From: Bacteroidales bacterium
Lineage (GTDB): Bacteria; Bacteroidota; Bacteroidia; Bacteroidales; UBA3824
Length of the DNA: 64,000 nt
Direction of reading: 5' to 3'
Assembly (NCBI GenBank): GCA_016293845.1
Contig: JAEDDH010000004.1
Span: 62,001-126,000 of the forward strand
Of this stretch, positions 17,120-26,139 are shown piece after piece (within the stretch, counting starts at the first letter, position 1; each line of letters begins with the position of its first letter). A model generated the notes under the pieces. That model saw nothing but the letters and a program-made list of their open reading frames with translations, made no database searches and had not been told where the DNA came from. The translations under genes were made by a program, and so were the position numbers.

Positions 17120-17494
17120 ATGGCAAAAAAGAATACAGAGATAACAAGCAGCGTACTCGCCGAAATAGCGGTGGCTGCTATCAAGGAGAAAAAAGGAGAA
17201 AAAATCGTTAAATTAGATATGCGAAACACCGCTGGAAGTATCTGCGACTACTTTATTGTATGCGAGGCAGATAACCCACGTCAGGTGCTTGCCATTGCCG
17301 ACGAAGTGGACGATTACGTTCGCGAAAATGCCGGCGAAAAGCCTGTGCACATTCAAGGTCGCGAAAATGCGCAATGGATTCTCATCGACTATATCAACGT
17401 GGTAGTACACGTATTTTTGAGTGAGGCACGCGAATTTTACCGTCTCGAAAGTTTGTGGGCAGATTGTCCGAGAACTGATTATGACAATGCATAA
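17120..17494 (+). CDS. rsfS: Ribosomal silencing factor RsfS
   Basis: The product has 124 residues from the ATG at 17120. An in-frame TTG at 17066 lies inside the -7 element and can be dismissed. The family motifs are visible: VKLDMRNTAGSICDYFIVCEA, RQVLAIADEV, the HIQGRENAQWILIDY segment and the end RLESLW. RsfS binds L14 on the 50S subunit and blocks subunit joining when nutrients are short. In this phylum it commonly precedes ftsH, as here, separated only by 76 bp of AATTCATAAT repeats. Confidence 0.95.
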   Translation: MAKKNTEITSSVLAEIAVAAIKEKKGEKIVKLDMRNTAGSICDYFIVCEADNPRQVLAIADEVDDYVRENAGEKPVHIQGRENAQWILIDYINVVVHVFLSEAREFYRLESLWADCPRTDYDNA

Positions 17495-17565
17495 TTCAAT
17501 TCACAATGCATAATGCATAATTAACAATTTATAATTTGAAATTCATAATTCATAATTCATAAATA
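17486..17565 (+). repeat. AATTCATAAT/AATGCATAAT repeat tract before ftsH
   Basis: The gap between rsfS and ftsH consists almost only of variants of AATTCATAAT, AATGCATAAT and AATTTATAAT. It is the same sequence family as at 6617-6706. The tract starts within the last codons of rsfS, so the repeat contributes the stop-codon region. Confidence 0.75.
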
Positions 17566-17570
17566 GATTA

Positions 17571-19610
17571 ATGGACGAAAAAAAGACACCCGTTCCGCCG
17601 CCGTTTAAGCAGAACAACAGAAACAATTTCAACGGAAAGAACAATACAATATTTTGGATATTTGCCATAGCCACATTATGTATAATAATGTTCCAATTCT
17701 ATAATCCTGCAGGTTCGCCGCAGAATATTTATTGGGAAGATATGGAAACTATGCTTAAGAATCAGGATATCAAGCGCATTGTGGTAGTCAACAAAGAAAA
17801 AGCACACCTTATATTAAAAGAAGACCGCTACAACACCGACAAATACAAATATTTACGCGAAAAGAAGATACCCCTCAACGGACCGCACTTCTATTATCAA
17901 ATATCTTCGCCCGAAGAGTTTATGAGCCGATTAGAAAAAGCCCAAAAAGACCTTCCCGAAGATGAGCGTATATTATTTGAAAGCGAAAGCCGTCCCGACT
18001 ATATTGGCGACATTATAGGATGGGTATTGCCGCTACTGATAATTGTGGGCATCTGGATATTTATGTTCCGCAAAATAGGCGGAGGCGCAGGAGGAGGCAT
18101 ATTCAGCATGGGCAAGAGCCGCGCAAAGATGTTCGACAAAGGCGAAACAATGTCGAAAATAACATTTGCCGACGTTGCCGGACTTAAAGAAGCCAAAACC
18201 GAAGTAACCGAGATTGTAGACTTTTTGAAAAATCCTCAAAAATATACACGCTTAGGCGGAAAAATTCCCAAGGGAGCATTGCTCGTAGGCCCTCCCGGTA
18301 CAGGTAAAACATTGTTGGCAAAAGCCGTTGCAGGTGAAGCCGACGTTCCATTCTTCTCAATGTCGGGTAGCGACTTTGTAGAGATGTTTGTGGGCGTAGG
18401 CGCATCGCGAGTAAGAGACCTTTTTGCACAGGCAAAAGCCAAAGCACCATGTATAATCTTTATCGATGAGATAGACGCAATTGGTCGCGCACGTGGCAAC
18501 AGTTTGAGTTTCCACAGCAACGACGAACGAGAAAACACTCTCAACCAGTTGCTTACCGAAATGGACGGTTTTGAAACCAACAACGGAATCATTATGATAG
18601 CCGCCACCAACCGTGCCGAGGTGTTAGACCCAGCACTTATGCGTGCAGGACGTTTCGACCGTCAGATAATCATCGACCTTCCCGACCTCAACGAGCGTGG
18701 AGAAATATTTGGCGTTCACCTAAAACCGTTAAAAACCGATCCCGAACTCGATATTAATCTTCTGGCAAAACAGACACCGGGATTCTCGGGAGCCGACATT
18801 GCCAACGTTTGCAACGAGGCAGCACTTATCGCCGCACGAAACAATCGCGACACAGTTGGCCGACAAGATTTCTTAGACGCTGTTGACCGCATTATCGGAG
18901 GTCTTGAAAAGAAAAACAAGATAATCACCGAACAAGAAAAACGCACCATAGCATTCCACGAAGCCGGACACGCCACAGTATCGTGGCTATTGGAAAACGC
19001 TCAACCACTTATCAAAGTTACAATCGTTCCTCGTGGCAAAGCACTCGGCGCAGCTTGGTATCTACCCGAAGAACGTCAAATCACCACCAAAGAGCAGATG
19101 CTCGACGAAATGTGCGCACTTGTGGCAGGACGTGCATCAGAAGAAATCAACTTTGGAAAAATATCCACTGGCGCACTCAACGACCTTGAACGCGTTACCA
19201 AATACGCCTACGCAATGGTTTCGGTTTACGGTATGAGCAGCAAAGTGGGCAACATAAGTTTCTACAATGCCAACAACGGCGACTACTCATTCCAGAAGCC
19301 TTACAGCGAACGCACTGCCGAAGTTATCGACGAAGAGGCAAAAGAACTTGTGGACACAGTTTACAACCGAGCCAAAAAGATAATCTCGGAACACAAAGAC
19401 CAACTTGCACAACTTGCAGAACAGTTGCTTGAACACGAGGTGATATTTACCGAAGATGTTGAGCGCATATTCGGAAAACGCAGATTTGCCAACAAACGTC
19501 AGGAGGAGGCACTCTACGGCATAATCGACAGCACACAAGACGCACAAAGAACCGACACCGTGCAAGACCCCGACGATGACGACACCCCTCCCCCATCTCA
19601 AACCTTATAA
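17571..19610 (+). CDS. ftsH: ATP-dependent zinc metalloprotease FtsH
   Basis: The product has 679 residues. Two membrane helices (about residues 25-45 and 140-165) flank a periplasmic segment. A glycine-rich linker (GGGAGGGIFSMG) leads to the AAA domain with GPPGTGKT near residue 240, the Walker B FIDEIDAIG and the SRH arginines. The zinc site HEAGH begins at His463. The acidic C-terminal tail (DPDDDD) is typical of the phylum. It is an inner-membrane hexamer that extracts and degrades membrane and short-lived proteins. It lies upstream of a DUF2007-like gene and cdsA, linking it spatially with phospholipid synthesis. Confidence 0.97.
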   Translation: MDEKKTPVPPPFKQNNRNNFNGKNNTIFWIFAIATLCIIMFQFYNPAGSPQNIYWEDMETMLKNQDIKRIVVVNKEKAHLILKEDRYNTDKYKYLREKKIPLNGPHFYYQISSPEEFMSRLEKAQKDLPEDERILFESESRPDYIGDIIGWVLPLLIIVGIWIFMFRKIGGGAGGGIFSMGKSRAKMFDKGETMSKITFADVAGLKEAKTEVTEIVDFLKNPQKYTRLGGKIPKGALLVGPPGTGKTLLAKAVAGEADVPFFSMSGSDFVEMFVGVGASRVRDLFAQAKAKAPCIIFIDEIDAIGRARGNSLSFHSNDERENTLNQLLTEMDGFETNNGIIMIAATNRAEVLDPALMRAGRFDRQIIIDLPDLNERGEIFGVHLKPLKTDPELDINLLAKQTPGFSGADIANVCNEAALIAARNNRDTVGRQDFLDAVDRIIGGLEKKNKIITEQEKRTIAFHEAGHATVSWLLENAQPLIKVTIVPRGKALGAAWYLPEERQITTKEQMLDEMCALVAGRASEEINFGKISTGALNDLERVTKYAYAMVSVYGMSSKVGNISFYNANNGDYSFQKPYSERTAEVIDEEAKELVDTVYNRAKKIISEHKDQLAQLAEQLLEHEVIFTEDVERIFGKRRFANKRQEEALYGIIDSTQDAQRTDTVQDPDDDDTPPPSQTL

Positions 19611-19655
19611 AGCATTTTTACGTACAAATATTTGTAACTACAAATTTGTAATATT

Positions 19656-20615
19656 ATGGAAGATTGGATTAAACTTGAATCGTTTGACCGCCCGCATCAG
19701 GCGGAGATTCGCAAAACTATATTAGAGCAAAACAATATCAACGCTGTGGTTGTCAATGCCAAAGATAGTCTTTTTCTCTTAGGCGAATACGAGCTATACG
19801 TGCGCAAAGAAGACGAAAAAATGGCACACGCAATAATTGAAGAGTTTCAAGGACTTACCAAAGTGGATTCGTTCATTTTACCCGAACCATTGGAAAACCT
19901 TCGCGACATACTCATCAAAGACGGCATAAGCGCAGCAATCAAAAAATGCAGCAATCCCCGCTACGTGCTCAACAACTACGAACTTTTTGTACCCACCGAC
20001 GATATTGAGCGCACAATGCCATATCTCAACGGCGAAAAACTCGAAGGATGGAGCTTGTTGGAAACTTGCTTGCGCACACGTCAGACACGTTTCCGCGTGG
20101 AACTTTTGGCAGAAAAACGCATCTCCACAATCGTTATCAAAAAACGCGACGAGCAATATATGAAAGCTCAAATCGACATTTATGTAAAAACTGCCGACCT
20201 TGAAAATGCCCGTCAAACACTCAACGACCTCATCGGATGGATCAAAATTAGTTCGTACCCGATGCTCCACCGCGCCGAAATTCGCGAAAACCTCTTAGGC
20301 AAACATTCGATACGTTCAATCATCACCAAAAACGGCGACAATTACGACCTCTACGTAGAATGTAGCAACGAAGAACGCGCCATAGCAATCATCAACGAAA
20401 AGAAAGAGTGGAAAAAAGCTGTCACATACTCGTCGCAAATAGAAGCCGACTATGCAGTGGCAATATTAGAAAAAGCCGCAATAGAAGCCGTTACCGTAAC
20501 GCGACTTGACCGCAGTTTCAACTTTATATTCGATGTTGACCTCTATGTAGACGACATCAACTACGATGCAGCAGTAGAAATATTAAACAACGTTTACGAA
20601 AGTGAAAACGAATAA
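19656..20615 (+). CDS. Protein with five tandem DUF2007-like domains
   Basis: The product has 319 residues, soluble. It consists of about five repeats of 60-65 residues (about 1-70, 71-130, 131-190, 191-253, 254-316). Each has a strand, a helix of the AEIRKTILEQNNINAVVV kind, and an ending YELYVRKEDEKMAHAII-like segment. This matches the DUF2007 (putative signal transducing) fold, normally found as a single domain. The function is unknown. It sits 45 bp after ftsH, and cdsA starts inside its last codons (14-bp overlap), so the three are likely one operon and translationally coupled. Confidence 0.85.
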   Translation: MEDWIKLESFDRPHQAEIRKTILEQNNINAVVVNAKDSLFLLGEYELYVRKEDEKMAHAIIEEFQGLTKVDSFILPEPLENLRDILIKDGISAAIKKCSNPRYVLNNYELFVPTDDIERTMPYLNGEKLEGWSLLETCLRTRQTRFRVELLAEKRISTIVIKKRDEQYMKAQIDIYVKTADLENARQTLNDLIGWIKISSYPMLHRAEIRENLLGKHSIRSIITKNGDNYDLYVECSNEERAIAIINEKKEWKKAVTYSSQIEADYAVAILEKAAIEAVTVTRLDRSFNFIFDVDLYVDDINYDAAVEILNNVYESENE

Positions 20616-21420
20616 CCTCGTTTCAAGGATAATAACCGGCGCACTGTTTATAGGCATTGTGATACTGTCGGCGATAACAAGCCGCTGGGTATTTCTCGGT
20701 GTGTTTGGATTTTTCACAGTGGCTGGCGTGCTCGAATATTACAAAATGTGCAACGTCAAAGGACGTTCGCCTCAACGAGCCACAGGCGTGATATTAGCAG
20801 CATCACTGTTTTGCCTGCTGTTTTTCATAATTTGGGGCGACATTGAGGCTAAATACATTGCCCTTTATGCCGTTGCGCTCTGCATTGTACCTATCATAGA
20901 ACTCTACCGAAAAAAGCACACGCCCATGGACAACTGGGCGCACACAATATTTGGAGCTCTCTATACAGCTCTGCCGATGGGACTTATGAGCAGAATGATC
21001 TATCTTCCCGGCACAGGCGAATATTGCGGACGTTTGCTTATATGTTTCTTCATATTCATCTGGGTAGCCGACACAGGCGCATATTGTGCTGGAAGGCTCT
21101 TTGGCAAACACAAAATGTTTCCAAGAATTTCGCCCAAAAAGACCATCGAAGGACTTATAGGAGGCATAATACTCACCATAACAGCAGCAATACCAATCTA
21201 TTACGTAGCAGGCACATACACATTGCCACAATGGATAATAACAGCAGCTGTATGCGTTGGTTTTGCCGTTATGGGCGACCTTGCCGAATCGATGATAAAA
21301 CGCGACACTGGCATCAAAGACTCAGGTAGATTGCTACCCGGACACGGAGGCATTTTAGACCGTTTTGACTCGGCTCTGCTTGCCGCTCCACCCGTTTATG
21401 CTTGCACTTTATTTATGTAA
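20602..21420 (+). CDS. cdsA: Phosphatidate cytidylyltransferase CdsA
   Basis: The product has 272 residues from a GTG at 20602, overlapping the preceding gene by 14 bp. About eight membrane helices are visible. The signature near the C-terminus is intact: DLAESMIKRDTGIKDSG followed by LLPGHGGILDRFDS, carrying the metal-binding acids. It makes CDP-diacylglycerol from phosphatidate and CTP at the inner membrane, the branch point to all phospholipids. psd follows after 15 bp. The overlap with the DUF2007-like gene suggests tightly linked expression. Confidence 0.96.
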   Translation: MKTNNLVSRIITGALFIGIVILSAITSRWVFLGVFGFFTVAGVLEYYKMCNVKGRSPQRATGVILAASLFCLLFFIIWGDIEAKYIALYAVALCIVPIIELYRKKHTPMDNWAHTIFGALYTALPMGLMSRMIYLPGTGEYCGRLLICFFIFIWVADTGAYCAGRLFGKHKMFPRISPKKTIEGLIGGIILTITAAIPIYYVAGTYTLPQWIITAAVCVGFAVMGDLAESMIKRDTGIKDSGRLLPGHGGILDRFDSALLAAPPVYACTLFM

Positions 21421-21435
21421 CAAACTTTTAAAACA

Positions 21436-22104
21436 ATGATACACAAAGAAGGATACATAACCATATTAATCGTAGTACTGTTTATAATATTAGTCAACTG
21501 GCTATACTTCCATTTTTTTGGACAACATAAAATACCAGGATACTTGCTACAACTCGGTTCGCTATTTTTGTTGGTGCTTGTGCTGCAATTTTTCCGCGAC
21601 CCCAAACGCAACGTGGTAGAAAATCCCTACGTAATACTTTCGCCCGCAGATGGCGAAGTGGTGGCGATAGAGGAAGTAGAAGAACCCGAATATTTCAAAG
21701 ACAAACGCATTCAGGTATCAGTGTTTATGTCGGTATGGAACGTACACTCGAACCGTTGGCCTGTATCGGGCGAGGTGGTATATTTCCGCCATCACGAAGG
21801 TAAATACCTATTGGCGGCTCACCCAAAATCATCTACCGACAACGAACGCACAACCATAGCCGTACGCACCAAAGACAGCATCGACATAATGTTCCGTCAG
21901 ATTGCAGGATTTATGGCACGCCGCATTGTAGCCCCGCTCAACGAAGGCGACACAGCTAAGCAAGGTGAGCAGTTCGGATTTATAAAATTTGGCTCACGTG
22001 CCGACATATTCTTGCCCCTTGGCACCAAAATACGTGTAAAAATTGGCGACAAAGTAAAAGGCGGATTAGACATCATTGCCGATATGCCCGAAAAAGAAAA
22101 ATAG
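21436..22104 (+). CDS. psd: Phosphatidylserine decarboxylase, short form
   Basis: The product has 222 residues, the short proenzyme type. Two N-terminal hydrophobic segments (about 10-30 and 35-55) are followed by the core with ILSPADGEVV, VSVFMSVWNVHSNRWPV and the cleavage site KFGSRADIFLP. Ser187 of that site should become the pyruvoyl group after self-cleavage. It converts phosphatidylserine to phosphatidylethanolamine. pssA, often next to psd in this phylum, is not adjacent; a PAP2 gene takes its place. Confidence 0.95.
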   Translation: MIHKEGYITILIVVLFIILVNWLYFHFFGQHKIPGYLLQLGSLFLLVLVLQFFRDPKRNVVENPYVILSPADGEVVAIEEVEEPEYFKDKRIQVSVFMSVWNVHSNRWPVSGEVVYFRHHEGKYLLAAHPKSSTDNERTTIAVRTKDSIDIMFRQIAGFMARRIVAPLNEGDTAKQGEQFGFIKFGSRADIFLPLGTKIRVKIGDKVKGGLDIIADMPEKEK

Positions 22105-22117
22105 CAATATTCTGAAA

Positions 22118-22714
22118 ATGAACCCAATACTGCAATTAGACCAAGACATTACCCTTGCCATCAATGGAATGAACTCTGAAGGCTTCGACCCGTTTTTTTA
22201 TTACGTGTCGTCAAAATACGTTTGGTTTGCAATCGGGGCATTGCTGTTGATTTACCTGTTCAGATATTCAAAACCAAACTATCGGAAGGCTGTTATATTC
22301 TTGTTATTTTTAGCATTAGCGATTCTTGCCGCCGATCAGATATGCAACATATTTAAATACACGGTTCAACGCTACCGCCCTTGTCACGATGAAAACATCA
22401 AAGACATTGTGCACATAGTAAACGGCGACAGAGGAGGAAAATACGGATTTTTTTCGGCACACGCCGCCACATTTTTCTGCATAGCGGTGATGACAGCTAA
22501 GTATTTCAAAAACAAATACTACACCATAGGAGTGTTTGTCGCTGCCCTATTGGTATCATACTCGCGCATATATCTTGGACGGCATTATATGGGCGACGTA
22601 TTAGTGGGCGCAATCGAAGGCACACTGATAGCATTGGCAGTATACCATTTTTACCAAAAATTTTTATACAAATACTCACTCAAACACCCTCAGGGAAACA
22701 ATGGCAGACTTTAA
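22118..22714 (+). CDS. PAP2-family membrane phosphatase
   Basis: The product has 198 residues from the ATG at 22118; an upstream in-frame start would run into psd. Five or six membrane helices are seen. The three acid-phosphatase motifs are present: KYTVQRYRP, a middle FFSAHAA and SRIYLGRHYMGD, whose His and Asp are the catalytic pair. The substrate is likely a lipid phosphate such as phosphatidylglycerophosphate, undecaprenyl pyrophosphate or lipid A phosphate. The position between psd and a YdjM-like gene favours phospholipid metabolism but does not decide among these. Confidence 0.9.
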   Translation: MNPILQLDQDITLAINGMNSEGFDPFFYYVSSKYVWFAIGALLLIYLFRYSKPNYRKAVIFLLFLALAILAADQICNIFKYTVQRYRPCHDENIKDIVHIVNGDRGGKYGFFSAHAATFFCIAVMTAKYFKNKYYTIGVFVAALLVSYSRIYLGRHYMGDVLVGAIEGTLIALAVYHFYQKFLYKYSLKHPQGNNGRL

Positions 22715-23420
22715 AACACACGTAGAAGCCGGTGCGGTAACAGGATTTGCCGTGGCGGTGATTACATACAATTGGAACCTTATACCAAATGCGTATATGG
22801 CTGTAATAGTGTTTTTTGCAACAGTAATAGGTTCGTTTTTGCCCGATATGGACTCTGGTCCGGGCGTGCCGATAAAGATAATATTCTCGTTTTATGCGTA
22901 CTTTATGGCGGCGATGAGCCTGTATTGGATGCATATAGCAGGAGCAACATTGGCTTTAAAGGTGTTTGTGCCAGCGGCTTGTTTCTTCTTTGTGAAATTT
23001 ATGCTGCAAGATTTTTTCAAAAAGCACACCGACCACCGAGGGATATTTCATTCTCTACCGGCATACATACTCAGTTTTCTTATAGCACTGTTTATTGCCT
23101 CCACCACAAAACTAAATATTAGAGAACAGTTTGTAATATCGTTTGCAGTAAGTTGCGGATATTTCTGCCATTTGCTGTTAGACGAAATTTGGTCGATAAA
23201 AGCCGTTTCGGAAGGATTGGGCAAAGGCAACAAACTAAAAATCAAAGACATATTTAGCAGTCGCGGACTCAAAAAATCGTTTGGCACTGCGCTCGACCTT
23301 GGTTTCAACCAAAAAGATAAATATCCGGGCGTGATATGTTGGTCAGCAATAGTAGTGTTTGCCATACTCACTCGCGAAACTTGGCTTGAACTTATTACCC
23401 TGATAGGTAGCGGCAAATAA
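22701..23420 (+). CDS. YdjM/DUF457-like membrane-bound metal hydrolase
   Basis: The product has 239 residues and overlaps the PAP2 gene by 14 bp. Membrane helices cover about residues 10-30, 33-52, 58-80, 85-105 and 125-145. Conserved metal-ligand motifs of the family are present: DMDSG after the second helix, HTDHRGIFHS and HLLLDE. The family is described as inner-membrane putative hydrolases (E. coli YdjM is LexA-regulated), with unknown substrate. It closes the rsmA-to-ydjM run of co-oriented genes. Overlap with the PAP2 gene suggests the two act in the same membrane process. Confidence 0.8.
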   Translation: MADFKTHVEAGAVTGFAVAVITYNWNLIPNAYMAVIVFFATVIGSFLPDMDSGPGVPIKIIFSFYAYFMAAMSLYWMHIAGATLALKVFVPAACFFFVKFMLQDFFKKHTDHRGIFHSLPAYILSFLIALFIASTTKLNIREQFVISFAVSCGYFCHLLLDEIWSIKAVSEGLGKGNKLKIKDIFSSRGLKKSFGTALDLGFNQKDKYPGVICWSAIVVFAILTRETWLELITLIGSGK

Positions 23421-23452
23421 AAAAAAAGCCGCCGAACATTACGTCCGACGAC
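23418..23452 (-). terminator. Terminator of the VOC/threonine-synthase-like operon
   Basis: On the minus strand GTCGTCGGAC pairs fully, with G-U pairs, to GTTCGGCGGC around a 5-nt loop (23452-23428), followed by a run of T. On the plus strand the same pairs would be C-A mismatches, so it serves the minus-strand genes. Confidence 0.85.
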
Positions 23453-23479
23453 CACTATGCAAAAGTATTTCAGTTAAAA

Positions 23480-24802
23480 CTATTTAAGAATATTCCGCCA
23501 CAAACGGAACTCTAATTCCTTGCGGCAGAATGGTTTGATTTCGTCGGCTGACGACACTCGGTCTTCGTTGTAGACATATTCCTGCAAGAAGAACGAAGCA
23601 CGATCGACACCTTCGCCCATATTAATCATCACAATTTCGCCATCTTTAACAAGGTGTTTTTTGAGAGCATCGAAAAATCCTCCGATAGCCACAGCCGAAG
23701 CCGGACCGATTTTTTCGCCAGTCTTGAAAGTTACAAGACGGGCCATATCTACAAGACGGCTTTCGTCGAACGAAATAATCTCGCCATTTGATTTTTTGGT
23801 AATGTCGGCAATGATGGGATACGTACCTGGCACACCTGTAGCAAGAGTCTGCACCTTGGTCTTGGGATTTTGGATTTTTGGGAAATCATTCTGCCAGCCT
23901 TCGGGAAAATTGTTTGCCTTAGCCTTTTCCCACGCCTGAGTCATCGGGTCGCAGAGACTGGGCTGAACCGAAATATAGCGAGGACGCTTAGAAACAATAT
24001 TGAGAGGTTCGATCTCGTCGTAAGCCTTTTCTACAGCAATAGGACCAGTGCCGCCGCTGAGTGCTTGGAAATATACAGTGGGAGTTTCGCCAACCTGACG
24101 AAGCCATTCGTAAACCCAAGTTTTCTTAGCCTCCACACGCAGAGGGTCGGTGTTGCCGATAGTCATCAGAATATTATTTTTGGCGGTAAACTCGCCAGCA
24201 ATTTTCTTAGCAAAAGCATAGTCGCCCTTGCAGATAACAGCCTTTTGACCGTAACTGCTAATCGAAGCAATATTCTCTTTTACAGCATCTTGGGGCATAA
24301 ACACGTAGAGCGAGATGCCAGCCATAGCAAGATAATGCGAAAAAGCATTTGCAGTATTTCCTGTGCTTGCCACAGCATATTCGTTGATGCCGCACTCTTT
24401 GAGAACCGAAGCCGCGAGAGTACCTGCAATATCCTTGAAAGTACGGGTGGCGTTGCCGGTATTGTGACGCATAACATACACCTTGCATTTGGTGTTAAAC
24501 TCCTTATTGGCAACCTCTTCGAGAAACTGCCAACGGTCGATTTGCGGAACCCCCTCCCCTGCCGAAACAATGTTTTCTTTGTGGTTTAAGGGCAAGAAAT
24601 CAAAATAGTGCCAAAGACTCTTGACATCCTCTTTGGTTTGAAAAAGTTTTTTAAGTTTATCTAAATCAGTGGTATACTTGGTGTCGATAAAGTTTTTGCC
24701 ACACTCAGGACATTTTTGACCAAGGCGAAACCACTCAACGAACGATTCGATACGGTGTCCGCAATTGCGGCATACAAAAAAATATTTTTGACTCATAGAC
24801 AA
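23480..24802 (-). CDS. Threonine-synthase-like PLP enzyme with zinc ribbon
   Basis: The product has 440 residues. The N-terminus is a zinc ribbon (CRNCG then CPECG), as in archaeal-type threonine synthases. The PLP fold type II domain has the Schiff-base lysine in NATRTFKDIAGT, the ASTGNTANAFSHYLA loop and a glycine-rich phosphate cup SGGTGP. It could make threonine from O-phosphohomoserine. Related enzymes also make cysteate from phosphoserine and sulfite, which would fit sulfonolipid-producing Bacteroidota. The Asn in HNTGNATRTFKD differs from the usual PTGSFKD, so I leave the reaction open. It lies 5 bp after the VOC gene. Confidence 0.75.
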   Translation of the reverse strand: MSMSQKYFFVCRNCGHRIESFVEWFRLGQKCPECGKNFIDTKYTTDLDKLKKLFQTKEDVKSLWHYFDFLPLNHKENIVSAGEGVPQIDRWQFLEEVANKEFNTKCKVYVMRHNTGNATRTFKDIAGTLAASVLKECGINEYAVASTGNTANAFSHYLAMAGISLYVFMPQDAVKENIASISSYGQKAVICKGDYAFAKKIAGEFTAKNNILMTIGNTDPLRVEAKKTWVYEWLRQVGETPTVYFQALSGGTGPIAVEKAYDEIEPLNIVSKRPRYISVQPSLCDPMTQAWEKAKANNFPEGWQNDFPKIQNPKTKVQTLATGVPGTYPIIADITKKSNGEIISFDESRLVDMARLVTFKTGEKIGPASAVAIGGFFDALKKHLVKDGEIVMINMGEGVDRASFFLQEYVYNEDRVSSADEIKPFCRKELEFRLWRNILK

Positions 24803-24807
24803 TGTGT

Positions 24808-26004
24808 TTATTTGTGATTTTCAGACTCTTGTTCAAGTTTGTTCTTTAAGTTTTCGGCACACTCTTCGGCGATTTTCGATTTTTCCTTAGCAGTGCGCGA
24901 CGAAGTGTAATTAGCACCCTTGCGCAAGAAACGGAGACCGCCCATCATAAAATCGGGCAAAGCCTTTTCGGGGTGGCGTTTTTTGAGGTTGATACCGATA
25001 TTGAATTTTTGAAGCACGGGGATGTAGTAAGTTTCCACAAACTCAATAAGGTTGCCGTCGGGGTCTTCGATATAAGTAAAATGTCCCGAAGCGCCGCCCA
25101 TATCAAAAATTTCTGCCTCAGATTCGTAAGCCTCTGGGTTGCTGTCGGTTTGGAAATTTACGCCCTTGCTTTCGCAAAATTCTTTGAGGTCTTTCATATT
25201 TTTGATATCGAAACATATCTGAATAAAACCGGGGTCGCCCCAAAGGTGAGTGGTAAAATCGTAAATTTTGCGAGGTTTACGCTCGCTATCAACAAGTTGC
25301 ACAAGTTCTATCTGCGAAACATTGAGGAAGTTTGAGAACGGACCTTTGCGCTCTTGCGAATGAGCGAGCAGCACACGACGGTAACGTTCATCGCCTCCGG
25401 GTAGTTTGGCAAAATCGTCAAAAACGCCTGTTTCGTCGTATACAACAGTGTCGTAGCCGAGAATTTCGTTGTAAAATTTCATCGAGCGTTCCATATCTGA
25501 CACACCTACGATAGCACCGAAAATGCCGCCAGTTTTGGCTTCGGTTTCTTGAAACGTAGTATCCTCCTCTACCACTTCAAAAAGGTTTCCAAAAGGGTCT
25601 TCAACAAAGAAATGATCTTTGCCGTTGATGCTTTTTGAGAATTTAGAACGGAGTTTCCCGCCCGAAGTTTTGAATTTGAGGTAAGCAGCAGCCACTGTAG
25701 AACTTTTAATTTTGCCAATAAAAGTGCCAAGGTCGCCAAGCATAACATCAAAACCCGCCTTACGAGGCTTGCGCGATGTGTATTGCCAAATCTCCAAACC
25801 TCCGCCACCTTGCATATTGTACGCCAAAATTGTGTGGCGCGTCTGTGGACGGTGGTCGGTGTAAGGCTGCATAAGAGCAGCTTCGCCCGGAGCATCGCTA
25901 AGTAGGATGTCGAATCCGAAGTTGTCTCGGTACCAATCCCAAGCCTTGTAGACGTTTTCAACGCCTACGCCCAATTGCTGTATTCCGCTGATAGTAAATG
26001 CCAT
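24808..26004 (-). CDS. Two-domain VOC (glyoxalase/dioxygenase fold) protein
   Basis: The product has 398 residues. Two VOC modules are visible, about residues 5-145 (ISGIQQLGVGVENVYKAW to FVEDPFGNLFEVVEE) and 160-320 (IFGAIVGVSDMERSMKFY to YIEDPDGNLIEFVE). The final GNLIEF/GNLFEV glutamates are typical metal ligands. A Lys-rich helical tail follows. The fold covers glyoxalase I, extradiol dioxygenases and hydroxyphenylpyruvate dioxygenase, so no substrate can be given. Being 5 bp upstream of the PLP enzyme suggests a common pathway, possibly amino-acid or sulfur-lipid chemistry. Confidence 0.8.
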   Translation of the reverse strand: MAFTISGIQQLGVGVENVYKAWDWYRDNFGFDILLSDAPGEAALMQPYTDHRPQTRHTILAYNMQGGGGLEIWQYTSRKPRKAGFDVMLGDLGTFIGKIKSSTVAAAYLKFKTSGGKLRSKFSKSINGKDHFFVEDPFGNLFEVVEEDTTFQETEAKTGGIFGAIVGVSDMERSMKFYNEILGYDTVVYDETGVFDDFAKLPGGDERYRRVLLAHSQERKGPFSNFLNVSQIELVQLVDSERKPRKIYDFTTHLWGDPGFIQICFDIKNMKDLKEFCESKGVNFQTDSNPEAYESEAEIFDMGGASGHFTYIEDPDGNLIEFVETYYIPVLQKFNIGINLKKRHPEKALPDFMMGGLRFLRKGANYTSSRTAKEKSKIAEECAENLKNKLEQESENHK

Positions 26005-26054
26005 ATTTAAAAATAATTATGTGTTTCAGTAAAAATCAGGCACATTTGCCTAAT

Positions 26055-26063
26055 GCAAATCTA
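26055..26063 (-). promoter_or_regulatory. -7 element of the VOC operon
   Basis: TAGATTTGC on the minus strand lies about 50 nt before the VOC start codon. No -33 TTTG is seen at the normal distance. Confidence 0.45.
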
Positions 26064-26108
26064 AACATTATTTTTTAAAAGATAACACTAAACGAGCAAA
26101 AAAATATA

Positions 26109-26117
26109 TATTTTTGC
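26109..26117 (+). promoter_or_regulatory. -7 element of rimO
   Basis: TATTTTTGC lies 22 nt before the rimO ATG and fits the consensus. The -33 position is not TTTG. Confidence 0.5.
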
Positions 26118-26139
26118 GGTCGAATGCACACACAACAAT

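Noticed and set aside
20602..20615. Frameshift between the DUF2007-like gene and cdsA
   Set aside because: Both products are complete; the overlap is ordinary translational coupling with a GTG start.
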